Positions 18,562 through 27,903 of a stretch of 64,000 nt of DNA are shown here, in pieces. Each line of letters begins with the position of its first letter. The stretch's first letter is position 1. A program made the translations under genes and the position numbers. The stretch lies in contig NZ_CP067132.1 of assembly GCF_028553745.1 (NCBI RefSeq), positions 310,001 through 374,000 of the forward strand, read 5' to 3'. Below the pieces are notes generated by a model, which ran no database searches, was not told where the DNA came from, and saw only the letters and a list, made by a program, of their open reading frames with translations. This stretch comes from Paracoccus seriniphilus (GTDB lineage: Bacteria; Pseudomonadota; Alphaproteobacteria; Rhodobacterales; Rhodobacteraceae).

Positions 18562-19569
18562 ATGGTCCGTTTCATCCTCTCCAAACTGCTGTATCTGATC
18601 CCCACCTTTCTCGGGATCACCATCATTGCCTTCGGCTTTGTCCGCATCCTGCCCGGCGATCCGGTGCTGTTGATGGCGGGCGAGCGAGGCGTGTCGCCCG
18701 AGCGTCATGCCGAACTCAGCGCGCAACTGGGTTATGACAAGCCGCTGGTGATGCAGTATTTCGACTTTCTCGAACGGTTGCTGCATGGCGATCTGGGCAA
18801 TTCCCTGGTCACCAAGAAGCCTGTTCTGACCGAATTTCTGGCCCTGTTCCCGGCGACGGTCGAACTGGGCCTTTGCGCGATCCTGCTGGCAACGCTGATC
18901 GGCGTGCCGGTTGGGGTGCTGGCCGCGATCAAGCGAGGCAGCTGGTTTGACCAGCTTTCCATGACCACCGCGCTGGTCGGCTTTTCCATGCCGATCTTCT
19001 GGTGGGGGCTTTTGCTGATCATCTTCTTTTCCGGCATTCTGGGCTGGACGCCGGTCTCGGGGCGGATCAGCCTGATGTTCTATTTCCCGCAGGTGACGGG
19101 CTTCATGCTGATCGACAGCCTGCTGTCGGGGCAGGCCGGTGCATTCAAATCCGCGCTCAGCCATCTTGTCCTGCCCTCGGTCGTGCTGGCCACGATCCCG
19201 CTGGCCGTGATCGCGCGCCAGACCCGATCGGCCATGCTGGAAGTCATGGGCGAGGACTACGTGCGCACCGCCCGCGCCAAGGGCATGCCCTCGCGCCGGG
19301 TGATCGGCGTGCACGCGCTGCGCAATGCGATGATCCCGGTGGTCACCACCATCGGCCTGCAGGTCGGTGTATTGATGGCCGGAGCCATCCTGACCGAAAC
19401 CATCTTCAGTTGGCCGGGCATCGGCAAATGGATGATCGATTCCATCTCTCGCCGCGACTATCCGGTGGTGCAATCCGGCCTGCTGCTGATTGCGGGTCTG
19501 GTCATGGTCGTCAACCTTCTGGTCGATCTGACCTATGGTCTTATCAATCCAAGGATCCGCGCATCATGA
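18562..19569 (+). CDS. dppB: Peptide ABC transporter permease DppB
   Basis: A 335-residue permease with six membrane segments, the first at ~9-30 (LYLIPTFLGITIIAFGFVRI). It has the DppB start IRILPGDPVLLMAG-like segment and the EAA loop (EVMGEDYVRTARAKGMPSRRVI...HALRNAMIP) that docks on the ATPases. It forms half of the pore for the peptide transporter. Its stop overlaps the dppC start by ATGA. Confidence 0.93.
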   Translation: MVRFILSKLLYLIPTFLGITIIAFGFVRILPGDPVLLMAGERGVSPERHAELSAQLGYDKPLVMQYFDFLERLLHGDLGNSLVTKKPVLTEFLALFPATVELGLCAILLATLIGVPVGVLAAIKRGSWFDQLSMTTALVGFSMPIFWWGLLLIIFFSGILGWTPVSGRISLMFYFPQVTGFMLIDSLLSGQAGAFKSALSHLVLPSVVLATIPLAVIARQTRSAMLEVMGEDYVRTARAKGMPSRRVIGVHALRNAMIPVVTTIGLQVGVLMAGAILTETIFSWPGIGKWMIDSISRRDYPVVQSGLLLIAGLVMVVNLLVDLTYGLINPRIRAS

Positions 19570-20465
19570 GCAATACCGAACAGGTTTCGACCCTCGCGAT
19601 CCGCCGCCAGATGCTGGCCGAATTCTGGTTCTATTTCCGCCAGAACCGCGGCGCAGTTGCGGGATTGTTCATCTTTGTCCTGCTGGTGCTGACAGCAGTC
19701 CTTGCGCCGCTTCTGGCCCCCCATGACCCGACAGCGCAATTTCGTGATGCCCTGCTTGTGCCGCCCTTCTGGCAAGAGGGCGGGCAGACATCATTCCTTC
19801 TGGGCACCGATGCCGTCGGCAGGGACATGCTGTCGCGGCTGATCTTTGGCGCACAATATTCATTGTTCATCGGTATTGTCGTCGTATCCATCGCCCTTTT
19901 CGGCGGGATATTCATCGGTCTGCTTGCCGGATTTTTCGGCGGCTGGGTCGATGCGCTGATCATGCGGGTAATGGATGTCATCCTGGCCTTTCCCTCGCTG
20001 CTGCTGGCGCTTGTGCTGGTCGCGGTCCTGGGGCCGGGGCTGACCAATGCGATGATCGCCATCGCCATCGTCTATCAGCCCCATTTTGCCCGGCTGACCC
20101 GCGCCGCCGTCATGGGCGAGATGCGGCGCGAATATGTCACCGCCGCGCGTGTCGCCGGGGCGGGAAACCTGCGCCTGATGTTCAGGACCATCCTGCCCAA
20201 CTGCCTTGCTCCGCTGATCGTGCAGGCCACGCTGTCCTTTTCCTCGGCAGTGCTGGATTCCGCCGCATTGGGATTCCTGGGCATGGGCGCACAGCCCCCC
20301 GCTCCGGAATGGGGGACGATGCTGGCCGAGGCGCGCGAGTTCATCCTGCGCGCATGGTGGGTGGTGACCTTCCCGGGTCTGGCCATCCTGATCTCGGTTC
20401 TGGCGATCAACATGATGGGCGACGGTCTGCGTGACGCGCTTGACCCAAAACTGAAGCGGAGCTGA
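19566..20465 (+). CDS. dppC: Peptide ABC transporter permease DppC
   Basis: A 299-residue permease starting at the ATG 19566 that overlaps the dppB stop. It has the OppC-type N-terminal segment (FWFYFRQNRGAVAGLFIFVLLVLTAVLAPLLAPHDP), the LGTDAVGRDMLSRLIFGA motif of the DppC group, and an EAA loop (MGEMRREYVTAARVAGAGNLRLMFRTILPN). It pairs with DppB. The longer frame upstream only overlaps dppB. Confidence 0.93.
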   Translation: MSNTEQVSTLAIRRQMLAEFWFYFRQNRGAVAGLFIFVLLVLTAVLAPLLAPHDPTAQFRDALLVPPFWQEGGQTSFLLGTDAVGRDMLSRLIFGAQYSLFIGIVVVSIALFGGIFIGLLAGFFGGWVDALIMRVMDVILAFPSLLLALVLVAVLGPGLTNAMIAIAIVYQPHFARLTRAAVMGEMRREYVTAARVAGAGNLRLMFRTILPNCLAPLIVQATLSFSSAVLDSAALGFLGMGAQPPAPEWGTMLAEAREFILRAWWVVTFPGLAILISVLAINMMGDGLRDALDPKLKRS

Positions 20466-20468
20466 GCC

Positions 20469-21308
20469 ATGTCATTGCTGAACATCCGTAACCTGACCGT
20501 CAAATTCGCCACTGCCACCGGCAGTTTCACTGCCGTGGACGGAATCGACGTCTCGGTCGAACGCAGCGAGGTTCTGGCCATCGTCGGGGAATCCGGCTCG
20601 GGTAAATCGGTGTCGATGCTGGCGGTGATGGGTCTTTTGCCCGACACCGCCACCGTCACCGCTGACGAGATGAGCTATGACGGTCAGGACATGTTGACCA
20701 TGAGCCCGGCGCAGCGGCGCAAGCTGATCGGACGGGAGATCACGATGATCTTTCAGGAACCGGTGGCCTCGCTGAATCCGTCCTTTACGGTTGGTTTCCA
20801 GATCGAGGAGGTGCTGCGCCTCAATCTGGGCATGTCCGGCAAGGCGGCGCGCGCCCGCGCGCTGGAACTGTTCGAGGCCGTCGGCATTCCCGAGCCCGCA
20901 GAAAAGCTGAAATCCTATCCCCACCAGATGTCGGGCGGACAATGCCAACGGGTCATGATCGCCATTGCCATCGCCAGCAACCCGCGTCTGCTGATCGCAG
21001 ATGAGCCCACGACCGCGCTGGATGTGACCATCCAGAAACAGATCCTCGATCTGCTGATGAGCCTGCAAGAGGATTACGGCATGGGGCTGATCCTGATCAC
21101 CCATGACATGGGCGTGGTCGCGGAAACCGCGGATCGCGTGGTGGTGCAATACAAGGGTCGCAAGATGGAAGAGGCTGACGTTCTCAGCCTGTTTGAATCA
21201 CCGCAAAGCCCCTATACGCGCGCCCTGCTTTCGGCTCTGCCCGAACATGCCACCGGCGACCGCCTGCCCACCGTGGCCGAGTTTTTCCAAGAGGAGACCC
21301 TGCGATGA
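20469..21308 (+). CDS. dppD: Peptide ABC transporter ATPase DppD
   Basis: A 279-residue ATPase with Walker [12 protein letters not shown]-loop [12 protein letters not shown], signature [10 protein letters not shown], Walker [13 protein letters not shown] and switch His in LITHDMG. It is shorter than the usual ~325 residues and lacks the C-terminal Cys-rich oligo/dipeptide extension, ending soon after [12 protein letters not shown]. It overlaps dppF by ATGA and works with it as a heterodimer. Confidence 0.93.
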   Translation: MSLLNIRNLTVKFATATGSFTAVDGIDVSVERSEVLAIVGESGSGKSVSMLAVMGLLPDTATVTADEMSYDGQDMLTMSPAQRRKLIGREITMIFQEPVASLNPSFTVGFQIEEVLRLNLGMSGKAARARALELFEAVGIPEPAEKLKSYPHQMSGGQCQRVMIAIAIASNPRLLIADEPTTALDVTIQKQILDLLMSLQEDYGMGLILITHDMGVVAETADRVVVQYKGRKMEEADVLSLFESPQSPYTRALLSALPEHATGDRLPTVAEFFQEETLR

Positions 21309-22156
21309 CCCCTGTCGTTGAAGGACGCGCCATCGTTCAGGATTATCACATGCCCGGCAGCATGATGCGCCGCGCCAGCACCGTGCGGGCCGTCAACGGC
21401 ATCGATTTTGCCGTGCAAAAGGGCAAGACGCTGGCAATCGTGGGTGAATCCGGGTCAGGAAAATCGACACTGGCGCGGATCATTGCGCTGATCGACGCGC
21501 CTTCCGAGGGCGAATTGCTGATCGAGGGCAAACGCGTCGATATTGCTGCCCGACGGCCCGGCCCTCAGTTGCGCTCGAAGGTGCAGATGGTGTTCCAGAA
21601 CCCCTATGGCAGCCTGAACCCGCGCCAGAAGATCGGCGATGTCCTGACCGAACCGCTGGTCATCAACACTGATGTCCCCGCCGCCGAACGTCGCGAGCGC
21701 GCCAAGGCGATGCTGCAAAAGGTCGGGCTGCTGCCCGAGCATTACAACCGCTATCCGCATATGTTCTCGGGCGGTCAGCGGCAGCGGATCGCCATTGCAC
21801 GGGCGCTGATGCTGAACCCATCGCTTCTGGTGCTGGATGAACCTGTCTCGGCGCTGGACCTGTCGGTGCAGGCGCAGGTGCTGAACCTGTTGGCGGATCT
21901 GCAGGATGAACTGGGTCTGACCTATGTCTTTGTCAGCCACGACCTGTCTGTGGTGCGTTATATCGCCGATGATGTCATGGTGATTTCAAAGGGTGTGGCG
22001 GTCGAACAGGCCAGCCGCGAAGAAATCTTCGCCAATCCGACCCATCCCTACACCCGGCAGCTGTTCGCGGCGACGCCCGTCACCGATATCGAGGCCATTC
22101 GCGCCCGCGTCGCCCGGCGCAGGGCCGCGGGTCTGGGCAGCACTGTCCAGACCTGA
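21305..22156 (+). CDS. dppF: Peptide ABC transporter ATPase DppF
   Basis: A 283-residue ATPase with Walker [12 protein letters not shown]-loop [13 protein letters not shown], signature [10 protein letters not shown], Walker [13 protein letters not shown] and switch His in VFVSHDLS. Like its partner it is shorter than usual (~330) and stops just after [13 protein letters not shown]. It is the last gene of the dpp operon. Confidence 0.93.
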   Translation: MTPVVEGRAIVQDYHMPGSMMRRASTVRAVNGIDFAVQKGKTLAIVGESGSGKSTLARIIALIDAPSEGELLIEGKRVDIAARRPGPQLRSKVQMVFQNPYGSLNPRQKIGDVLTEPLVINTDVPAAERRERAKAMLQKVGLLPEHYNRYPHMFSGGQRQRIAIARALMLNPSLLVLDEPVSALDLSVQAQVLNLLADLQDELGLTYVFVSHDLSVVRYIADDVMVISKGVAVEQASREEIFANPTHPYTRQLFAATPVTDIEAIRARVARRRAAGLGSTVQT

Positions 22157-22257
22157 AAGGCCGCATGGCTGAAACGCCCGATCACCTACGGTCAGGGCCT
22201 TTGTGTTTCGGCAGGACCAGGACCGGCCGAGACAGCCGGACGCTCCCGTTGCAGGTG

Positions 22258-22285
22258 GCTTCGCACCGGCCTGCCGATGCGAAGC
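22258..22285. terminator. Inverted repeat between convergent dppF and DJ-1 gene
   Basis: Arms GCTTCGCA and TGCGAAGC (8 bp, perfect) with a 12-base loop, in the 140-base convergent gap. There is no T-run on either side; a role as a two-way terminator is plausible but not shown. Confidence 0.4.
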
Positions 22286-22296
22286 GTGATCTGGCT

Positions 22297-22974
22297 CTAG
22301 GCCAGCAGTTTCAGGACCGCCTCGGCTGCCTCTTCGGATGAAGCCGGGTTCTGACCGGTCACCAGTTTGCCATCGATCAGCACGAAAGAGGCCCAGTCCG
22401 CACCCTTTTCATATTGGCCGCCATTCGTCTTCAGCATGTCCTCGACAAGGAAGGGCACCACATCGGTCAGGCCGACCGCTTCTTCCTCGCTATTGGTAAA
22501 GCCGGTCACCCGCCTGCCGGCAACCAATGGCTTGCCATCGGCTGCCATGGCGTGACGGAACACTGCCGGCGCGTGACAGACCGCCCCGATCACGCGATCC
22601 GTGGCGGCGAAACGTTCGATCAGTTTGCGGCTGTCCCTATCCTCGGCCAGATCCCACAGCGGACCATGCCCCCCCGGATAGAAGACCGCGTCGAAACCGT
22701 CAGCATCGACCTGCGACAGAACTTGGGTCGAGGCCAGTTGCTCTTGCGCGGCGGCATCATCCTTGAATCGCCGCGTCGCATCGGTCTGTGCTTCGGGATC
22801 GTCGCTTTTCGGATCCAGCGGAGGTTGACCGCCCCTGGGTGAGGCCAGAACAACCTCGGCACCCGCGTCGCGAAAGACGTAATAGGGTGCCGCGAATTCC
22901 TCGAGCCAGAATCCGGTCTTGTGCCCCGTCTGGCCCAGTTGGTCATGCGAGGTCAGTACCATGAGAATTTTCAT
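22297..22974 (-). CDS. DJ-1/PfpI family protein (Hsp31-like glutamine amidotransferase fold)
   Basis: A 225-residue protein with the nucleophile elbow Cys-His in VIGAVCHAPAVFRHA, the FYPGGHGPLWDLAED oxyanion region and the VLASPRGG segment of the Hsp31/YhbO-like branch (ILMVLTSHDQLGQTGHKTGFWLEE start). Relatives act as glyoxalase III, deglycase or holding chaperone. The ATG at 22974 was chosen because it begins the conserved domain and follows GGAAAACCG. It lies 29 bases behind the MDR reductase gene and is probably co-transcribed, a pairing that fits carbonyl stress defence. Confidence 0.9.
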   Translation of the reverse strand: MKILMVLTSHDQLGQTGHKTGFWLEEFAAPYYVFRDAGAEVVLASPRGGQPPLDPKSDDPEAQTDATRRFKDDAAAQEQLASTQVLSQVDADGFDAVFYPGGHGPLWDLAEDRDSRKLIERFAATDRVIGAVCHAPAVFRHAMAADGKPLVAGRRVTGFTNSEEEAVGLTDVVPFLVEDMLKTNGGQYEKGADWASFVLIDGKLVTGQNPASSEEAAEAVLKLLA

Positions 22975-23003
22975 AGCGGTTTTCCTTTCTTGTCCGGAAC
23001 GGC

Positions 23004-24035
23004 CTATTTGGCCAGCCGGATCACGCGCTTGCCGAATGCTTCGCCTCTCAGCAGTCCAACGAATGCCGAAGGCGCCTGTTCCAGCCCGTCGATCATTTCC
23101 TCGCGATACTTGATCTTTCCTTCGTCGACCCAACCTGACATCTGCTGGGCGAATTCAGGGTAGAGATGCCCGAAATCGTCAAAGACGATGAAGCCACGCA
23201 TGGTCATGCGCTTTTTCAGAATGTGCCCCATCAGCAGCCCCATGCGGTCGGGACCATCGGGCAACGATGTGGCGTTATACTGCGAGATCAGGCCACATAG
23301 CGGAATCCGTGCCCTGGCGTTCAGCAACGGCAGCACCGCGTCAAAGACCGCGCCACCGACGTTCTCGAAGTAGATGTCGATGCCATCGGGCACGGCAACT
23401 TTCAGTGCCTCGGCAAAGCCTTCTGACTTGTAGTCGATACACTCATCAAATCCCAGCACATCGGTGACATGCCGGCATTTCTCGGCACCGCCGGCGATGC
23501 CGACAACGCGGCAGCCAAGGATCTTGCCGATCTGCCCCACGGTGGCGCCCACCGGACCGCTTGCCGCGGCCACGACCAGCGTTTCGCCCGCCTTGGGCTG
23601 GCCGATCTGGGTCAGACCCGCCCATGCCGTCAGGCCGGGCATCCCCAGGACACCAAGCGCCCATGAGGGGTTTTCGGGATCGCGGCCCATATTGATCACA
23701 CCGGTCCCATCGGACAGCGCATAATCCTGCCAGCCGCCAAAGGCGACGACCCAATCACCGGGCGCGAAGCCCTCGACATCCGAGGAAACAACCTGCGCGA
23801 CCGTGCCGCCCACCATCACCTCGCCCAGTGCCACTGGCGGCGCATAGGAGGGCGCGTCGCTCATGCGGCCGCGCATGTAGGGGTCAAGTGACAGAAAGAC
23901 GTTGCGCAGCAGCATCTGGCCCTTGGCCGGAACGGGGATATCAACCGTTTCAAGGCGCAGCGTATCGGCATCGGGTTCGCCCTTGGGGCGCTGCGCCAGA
24001 ACAAAGCGACGGTTTCTGCTATCTGATTGTTCCAT
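23004..24035 (-). CDS. Zinc-independent MDR NADP-dependent oxidoreductase (CurA/leukotriene-B4 dehydrogenase type)
   Basis: A 343-residue medium-chain reductase. Its start (NRRFVLAQRPKGEPDADTLRLETVDIP), the LSLDPYMRGRMSD motif, the AASGPVGATVGQIGKILGCRVVGIAGG Rossmann segment and DIYFENVGGAVFDAVLPLLN place it in the zinc-free group that reduces the double bond of alkenals and enones with NADPH. The ATG at 24035 follows AAAGGACA. It forms an apparent two-gene operon with the DJ-1 protein, which suggests detoxification of reactive carbonyls. Confidence 0.92.
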   Translation of the reverse strand: MEQSDSRNRRFVLAQRPKGEPDADTLRLETVDIPVPAKGQMLLRNVFLSLDPYMRGRMSDAPSYAPPVALGEVMVGGTVAQVVSSDVEGFAPGDWVVAFGGWQDYALSDGTGVINMGRDPENPSWALGVLGMPGLTAWAGLTQIGQPKAGETLVVAAASGPVGATVGQIGKILGCRVVGIAGGAEKCRHVTDVLGFDECIDYKSEGFAEALKVAVPDGIDIYFENVGGAVFDAVLPLLNARARIPLCGLISQYNATSLPDGPDRMGLLMGHILKKRMTMRGFIVFDDFGHLYPEFAQQMSGWVDEGKIKYREEMIDGLEQAPSAFVGLLRGEAFGKRVIRLAK

Positions 24036-24199
24036 TGTAAAATGTCCTTTGGACCCTGGAATTTCCTTGCCACATGGGTGGCCTGTCATCGCGGCAACAC
24101 CCGCGGTCAGAGCGACGAACTATGCATGCGATGGCCGATTGCAAGGCTTCAGTCGCGATCAAGTCGGGACAGCCGCCCCCAGGGCAAGGTCGCGCGGCA

Positions 24200-24850
24200 T
24201 CACCGGTCATCAAGACCGTGCAGTTTCCGCACCAGGCGCACTCCCCGGCGCAGCGCGGTCAGCCCCGCACCCAGAACCACCACCCACAGGGCTGCCGCCA
24301 GAATCTGTGTGGTCAGCCCGGCCAGCGGGGCAAACACCGACAGCAGCGCCGCCGCCGTGATCAACGCCATACGGTGAGGTTTGGCCATGGGACCGCTGTA
24401 ATCCGCCCCTGCCCCGCAACGCATTCCCAATTCGCGCACATAGGCGGTCAGGAACGACATGCTGACGGCCGCCCAACCCAGCGCAGGCTGCCCAATGGCC
24501 AGGGCCACCCCCATCAGGATCAGCAGATCTGCGACGCGGTCGGGAAACTCGTTCCAGAAGGCACCATCGGGCGCCTGCCGGCCTGCCTCGATTGCAACCA
24601 TGCCATCCAGCAGATTGCACAGCAGACGCAGCTGCACGAAAAGGGCCCCTGCCAGCAGCAGGGCGATCCGTGCCGCACCATGCGCCCCATCAGTCTGCCA
24701 GAAACACAGCCCCGCGATCAGCGCCGCCAGCATGCCCAGACAAGAGATCTGGTTCGGCGTGATCGGCGTGGCGGCCAGAGCGCGCGTCAGGGCGGCGGCC
24801 CAGCCGGTCTGGCGACTGGCAAGGGGACGACGATCAAGAGGGGTCACCAT
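24200..24850 (-). CDS. CDP-alcohol phosphatidyltransferase family protein with divergent metal motif
   Basis: A 216-residue membrane protein with about six helices. The family motif D-xx-DG-xx-AR-x8-G-xxx-D-xxx-D is altered: the sequence reads N-LL-DG-MV-AI, then G-AFW-N-EFP-D-RVAD, so the first Asp and the third Asp are Asn and the Arg is Ile, while a further Asp follows. It should still join a CDP-alcohol to a small alcohol or lipid, but chemistry may differ. The start ATG overlaps the cdsA stop by one base. The trio with CdsA and PlsC resembles E. coli ynbABC. Confidence 0.85.
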   Translation of the reverse strand: MVTPLDRRPLASRQTGWAAALTRALAATPITPNQISCLGMLAALIAGLCFWQTDGAHGAARIALLLAGALFVQLRLLCNLLDGMVAIEAGRQAPDGAFWNEFPDRVADLLILMGVALAIGQPALGWAAVSMSFLTAYVRELGMRCGAGADYSGPMAKPHRMALITAAALLSVFAPLAGLTTQILAAALWVVVLGAGLTALRRGVRLVRKLHGLDDR

Positions 24851-25803
24851 CAGCCGATACTCCAGTAATAACGGGTCAGATGGAAAAAGAACGGAGCGGC
24901 AAAGACGACGGAATCAAGCCGGTCGATGAACCCGCCATGCCCGGCGATCATATGGCCCCAATCCTTCACCCCTCGGTCCCGCTTGATCGCGGACATGACC
25001 AGACCACCAAAGAACCCCATCATCGTGATCACACCGGCCATCAGCGCCGCCTGGAGGGGTGCAAAGGGTGTCATCCACCAAAGCGCAGCACCGATCGCAA
25101 TGGCCGTCAGCGTGCCGCCCAGGAAGCCCTCGACCGTTTTCGAGGGCGAGAGTGCCGGGGCGATCTTGCGCCGTCCCAACAGCTTGCCCCAGACATATTG
25201 CAGCACGTCGCTGAGTTGCACGACAATCACCAGAAAGGCGATCAACAGGACATTGCGGCCTTCATAGCCGGGGATCTTCAGCGTCAGCAGCGCCGGCACA
25301 TGCGAGGCGCAGAACACGCAGATCATCAGCGCCCATTGCATCTCGGCCACCCGGATCAGGAAATTCCGCGTTTCGCCCCGCAAGGCCGACACGATGGGCA
25401 GCAGCAGAAAGACGTAGACCGGGATGAATATCGAAAACAGCCCGTACCATTCGATCCAGATCAGGTAATATTGCAGCGGCAGCACCACGAAGAACGCACC
25501 CACCAGCGTCCAGTGATCGGCGCGCGTGGCATTGGTCAGTGTCATGAATTCGCGCAGCGCCGCGAAAGAGCAGAATCCGAACAGCAGAAGAACGCCGGTC
25601 TTGCCGCCGACAAAGGCCAGTGACATCGCCAGAACCATCACCCACCATGACCGGATGCGGTCGTTCAGGTTTTCAATCGCGGCATTCTCGCCGTTGGGCG
25701 ACAGGCGGATTTGCAGCAACCAGCCTGCCAGGGACGCGATGATCAGAAGCCCGCCAATACCCGCGATCACCGTCAACAGATCGGAACGTGCCTGCTCCAT
25801 CAT
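24850..25803 (-). CDS. cdsA: Phosphatidate cytidylyltransferase (CdsA family)
   Basis: A 317-residue membrane enzyme with about eight helices. It has the CdsA signature SAIKRDRGVKDWGHMIAGHGG followed by FIDRLDS near the C-terminus, with the KD and D-R-x-D metal and substrate residues. It makes CDP-diacylglycerol (or a related CDP-lipid) from phosphatidate and CTP. Its start overlaps plsC by ATGA and its stop overlaps the CDP-alcohol transferase start, so the three proteins probably act in sequence. It may be a second, pathway-specific copy. Confidence 0.92.
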   Translation of the reverse strand: MMEQARSDLLTVIAGIGGLLIIASLAGWLLQIRLSPNGENAAIENLNDRIRSWWVMVLAMSLAFVGGKTGVLLLFGFCSFAALREFMTLTNATRADHWTLVGAFFVVLPLQYYLIWIEWYGLFSIFIPVYVFLLLPIVSALRGETRNFLIRVAEMQWALMICVFCASHVPALLTLKIPGYEGRNVLLIAFLVIVVQLSDVLQYVWGKLLGRRKIAPALSPSKTVEGFLGGTLTAIAIGAALWWMTPFAPLQAALMAGVITMMGFFGGLVMSAIKRDRGVKDWGHMIAGHGGFIDRLDSVVFAAPFFFHLTRYYWSIG

Positions 25804-26492
25804 GCCCGCTCTTCCCCCTTGTCATTGGCGTCCTGCCGCAGGTCCAGCATCGCCTGCCGGGCGCGATCCAGGAACGCCGTTTTCGTTTCATCCGGCTGCA
25901 GGCGCATCGGCGCGCCATATAGCACCTTGCACATCAGCGGCACCGGGATCACCGCGCCCTTGGGCAGCACCCGGTTCAGATTGTCGATCCAGACCGGTAC
26001 CAGATCCACTTCGGGCCGTGCAGAGGCCAGATGGAACAGCCCGGATTTCAACGGCAACAGGATTTCATCGGTGGTATTGCGTGTGCCTTCGGGAAACAGG
26101 ATCAGCGAGGAACCCCGATCAAGCGCCGCGGCCATCTGGCCAACCGGATCGGTCCGCACGGCTTCATTGCGTTGCCTGTCGATCAGCAGGCTGTGAAAGA
26201 CATCGCGGCCGATAAAGCTGCGCAGCCCCCCCTTGCCCCAGTAATCCGCGCCGGCGACCGGACGGGTCGCGCGCCGCTGGCGTTCAGGCAGGGTCGACCA
26301 GATCAGGATGAAATCCCCGTGGCTGGCATGATTGGCAAAATAGATGCGCTGTCCGCCTTGGGCGGGATCGATTCCTTGCCAGACCGGACGCACCGCTGTG
26401 ACCAGCCGGGCAAACAGCCGGATCGCGTGACCGCAGACCCCGGCTGCAAGGCGACGCGGAAAAGAAGATTTTGGCCGTTCAGACAAAATCAT
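25800..26492 (-). CDS. plsC: 1-acyl-sn-glycerol-3-phosphate acyltransferase (PlsC family)
   Basis: A 230-residue acyltransferase with the NHASHGD motif (H-x4-D) and the FPEGTRN motif for glycerol-phosphate binding. It makes phosphatidate, the substrate of the CdsA protein encoded next. The start is uncertain: I chose the ATG at 26492; a GTG at 26531 would add 13 residues, and neither has a strong ribosome-binding site. It is the first gene of the plsC-cdsA-CDP-alcohol transferase operon. Confidence 0.9.
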   Translation of the reverse strand: MILSERPKSSFPRRLAAGVCGHAIRLFARLVTAVRPVWQGIDPAQGGQRIYFANHASHGDFILIWSTLPERQRRATRPVAGADYWGKGGLRSFIGRDVFHSLLIDRQRNEAVRTDPVGQMAAALDRGSSLILFPEGTRNTTDEILLPLKSGLFHLASARPEVDLVPVWIDNLNRVLPKGAVIPVPLMCKVLYGAPMRLQPDETKTAFLDRARQAMLDLRQDANDKGEERA

Positions 26493-26567
26493 GGCAATAA
26501 CGTTCCAAACATTAACTTGCGACACATTCACGCGACGTTTTCCAACACCTGCCTGATCTTACCTCAA

Positions 26568-26605
26568 ATTGCCAGCCACTGATCTTTTGACAGGTGACCG
26601 GCAAT
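26568..26605 (-). terminator. Hairpin after the cytochrome c gene
   Basis: On the minus strand ATTGCCGGTCAC and GTGGCTGGCAAT can form a 12-bp stem (two G-U pairs) with a 14-base loop, followed by TTTGAGG. It lies 30 bases past the cytochrome stop and ahead of plsC, as expected for the end of the molybdenum-hydroxylase operon. Confidence 0.5.
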
Positions 26606-26634
26606 CTGATTTCGGATTTCTGCGGTGATGCGGC

Positions 26635-27903
26635 CTAATGGGCCTGTTTCAAGGCATCCGCGACCTGCGCGGCGCTCACCTCCGCAGATTGACCGCCCCA
26701 ACGCTTGCGCAGATAGGTGACCAGTTCAGCCATTTCGGTGTCGCTGAGCATATCGCCAAAGGCCGGCATCGCCTGCATCCGCTCTCCATGCGCAAGGTCG
26801 CGTTCGGGAATGCCCTCGGCAATCACGCGGACCAGGTTGATCGGATTGTCGAACATGGCCGTGGTGTTGACATCAAGGCGCACCGAGGAATGCGGCTGGC
26901 CGCGCCCGTCTTCGCCATGGCAACCCGCGCAGAGCCCGGTATAGAGCGCGTGCCCCTCGGCCGAGAGAGCACCGGCCGGTGGCCGCGCCAGAAGCTCGGT
27001 CTCGGGCTGCTGTGGCATCAGATAGGCCGAGATCGCATCCAGATCGTCGAATGACAAATGGCTGGTGCTGTGGGACAGAACCGGGAACATGCGGAACGTC
27101 ATCACCCCCTGAGGCGACAGCCCACGGTGCAGGAACTGGCTCAGATCATCGCGGTTCCAGCCACGTCTGACCAATGCATCCGCGCGCAGATCCGGCGCAT
27201 AGGCCCCCTCGATCACGTTGCCAGCCAGATGATCGTCGGTCAGCGCATAGGCCAGATTGCGCGGCGTGTGGCATTCACCGCAATGGCCCAGCACATCGAC
27301 CAGATACTCGCCCTGCGCATTTTGCGGATCGCGCGCGACAAAAGGCTCGGGGTCGGGACGGAACAGGGCGTTCCAGAAGGTCACGGCCGGCCGCAGATTG
27401 AAGGGGAAGATCAGGTCATTCCTGCGATTGGGCTTGTCGACCGGCGGCTGCTGCATCAGCCACAGATACAGCGCATCGGAATCCTCGCGGGTGATGCGGT
27501 GATAGCTGGGATAGGGCATCGCCGGATACAGGTTGCGCCCACCCGGTGCGATGCCCATGGCAACAGCGCGATACAGGTCGTCGGCATCCCATTCACCAAT
27601 GCCATAGGTCCTGGACGGGGTGATATTGGTGCCATAGATCGCGCCCATTGGCGTGACCATGGGCAAACCACCAGCAAGATCCGAGCCGCCCGAGGGATCC
27701 GTGTGGCAGGCCGCGCAATCCGCGGCATGGGCGACCCATTCGCCCCGCTCGACCAGCCTGTCATGCTCGGAGGGCGACAGGCTGGCAAAATCCACCGAAG
27801 CCGGCGGGATCTGCACATCGCGACTGGACGTCCAGAACAGCAAGCCCGAGGCGATGATGCCCAGCAGCACCAGCACCCCAAGAATACGCAAGGCAGTGAT
27901 CAT
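26635..27903 (-). CDS. Membrane-anchored three-heme cytochrome c (dehydrogenase electron acceptor)
   Basis: A 422-residue protein with an N-terminal membrane anchor or signal (~5-27, LRILGVLVLLGIIASGLLFW) and three CXXCH heme sites: CAACHTDP (~60), CGECHTP (~205) and CAGCHGED (~325). This is the layout of the cytochrome subunit of gluconate, alcohol and aldehyde dehydrogenases, which passes electrons to ubiquinol oxidase or cytochrome c. It overlaps the 2Fe-2S subunit gene by ATGA and so is the electron-accepting third subunit of the molybdenum hydroxylase. Confidence 0.93.
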   Translation of the reverse strand: MITALRILGVLVLLGIIASGLLFWTSSRDVQIPPASVDFASLSPSEHDRLVERGEWVAHAADCAACHTDPSGGSDLAGGLPMVTPMGAIYGTNITPSRTYGIGEWDADDLYRAVAMGIAPGGRNLYPAMPYPSYHRITREDSDALYLWLMQQPPVDKPNRRNDLIFPFNLRPAVTFWNALFRPDPEPFVARDPQNAQGEYLVDVLGHCGECHTPRNLAYALTDDHLAGNVIEGAYAPDLRADALVRRGWNRDDLSQFLHRGLSPQGVMTFRMFPVLSHSTSHLSFDDLDAISAYLMPQQPETELLARPPAGALSAEGHALYTGLCAGCHGEDGRGQPHSSVRLDVNTTAMFDNPINLVRVIAEGIPERDLAHGERMQAMPAFGDMLSDTEMAELVTYLRKRWGGQSAEVSAAQVADALKQAH

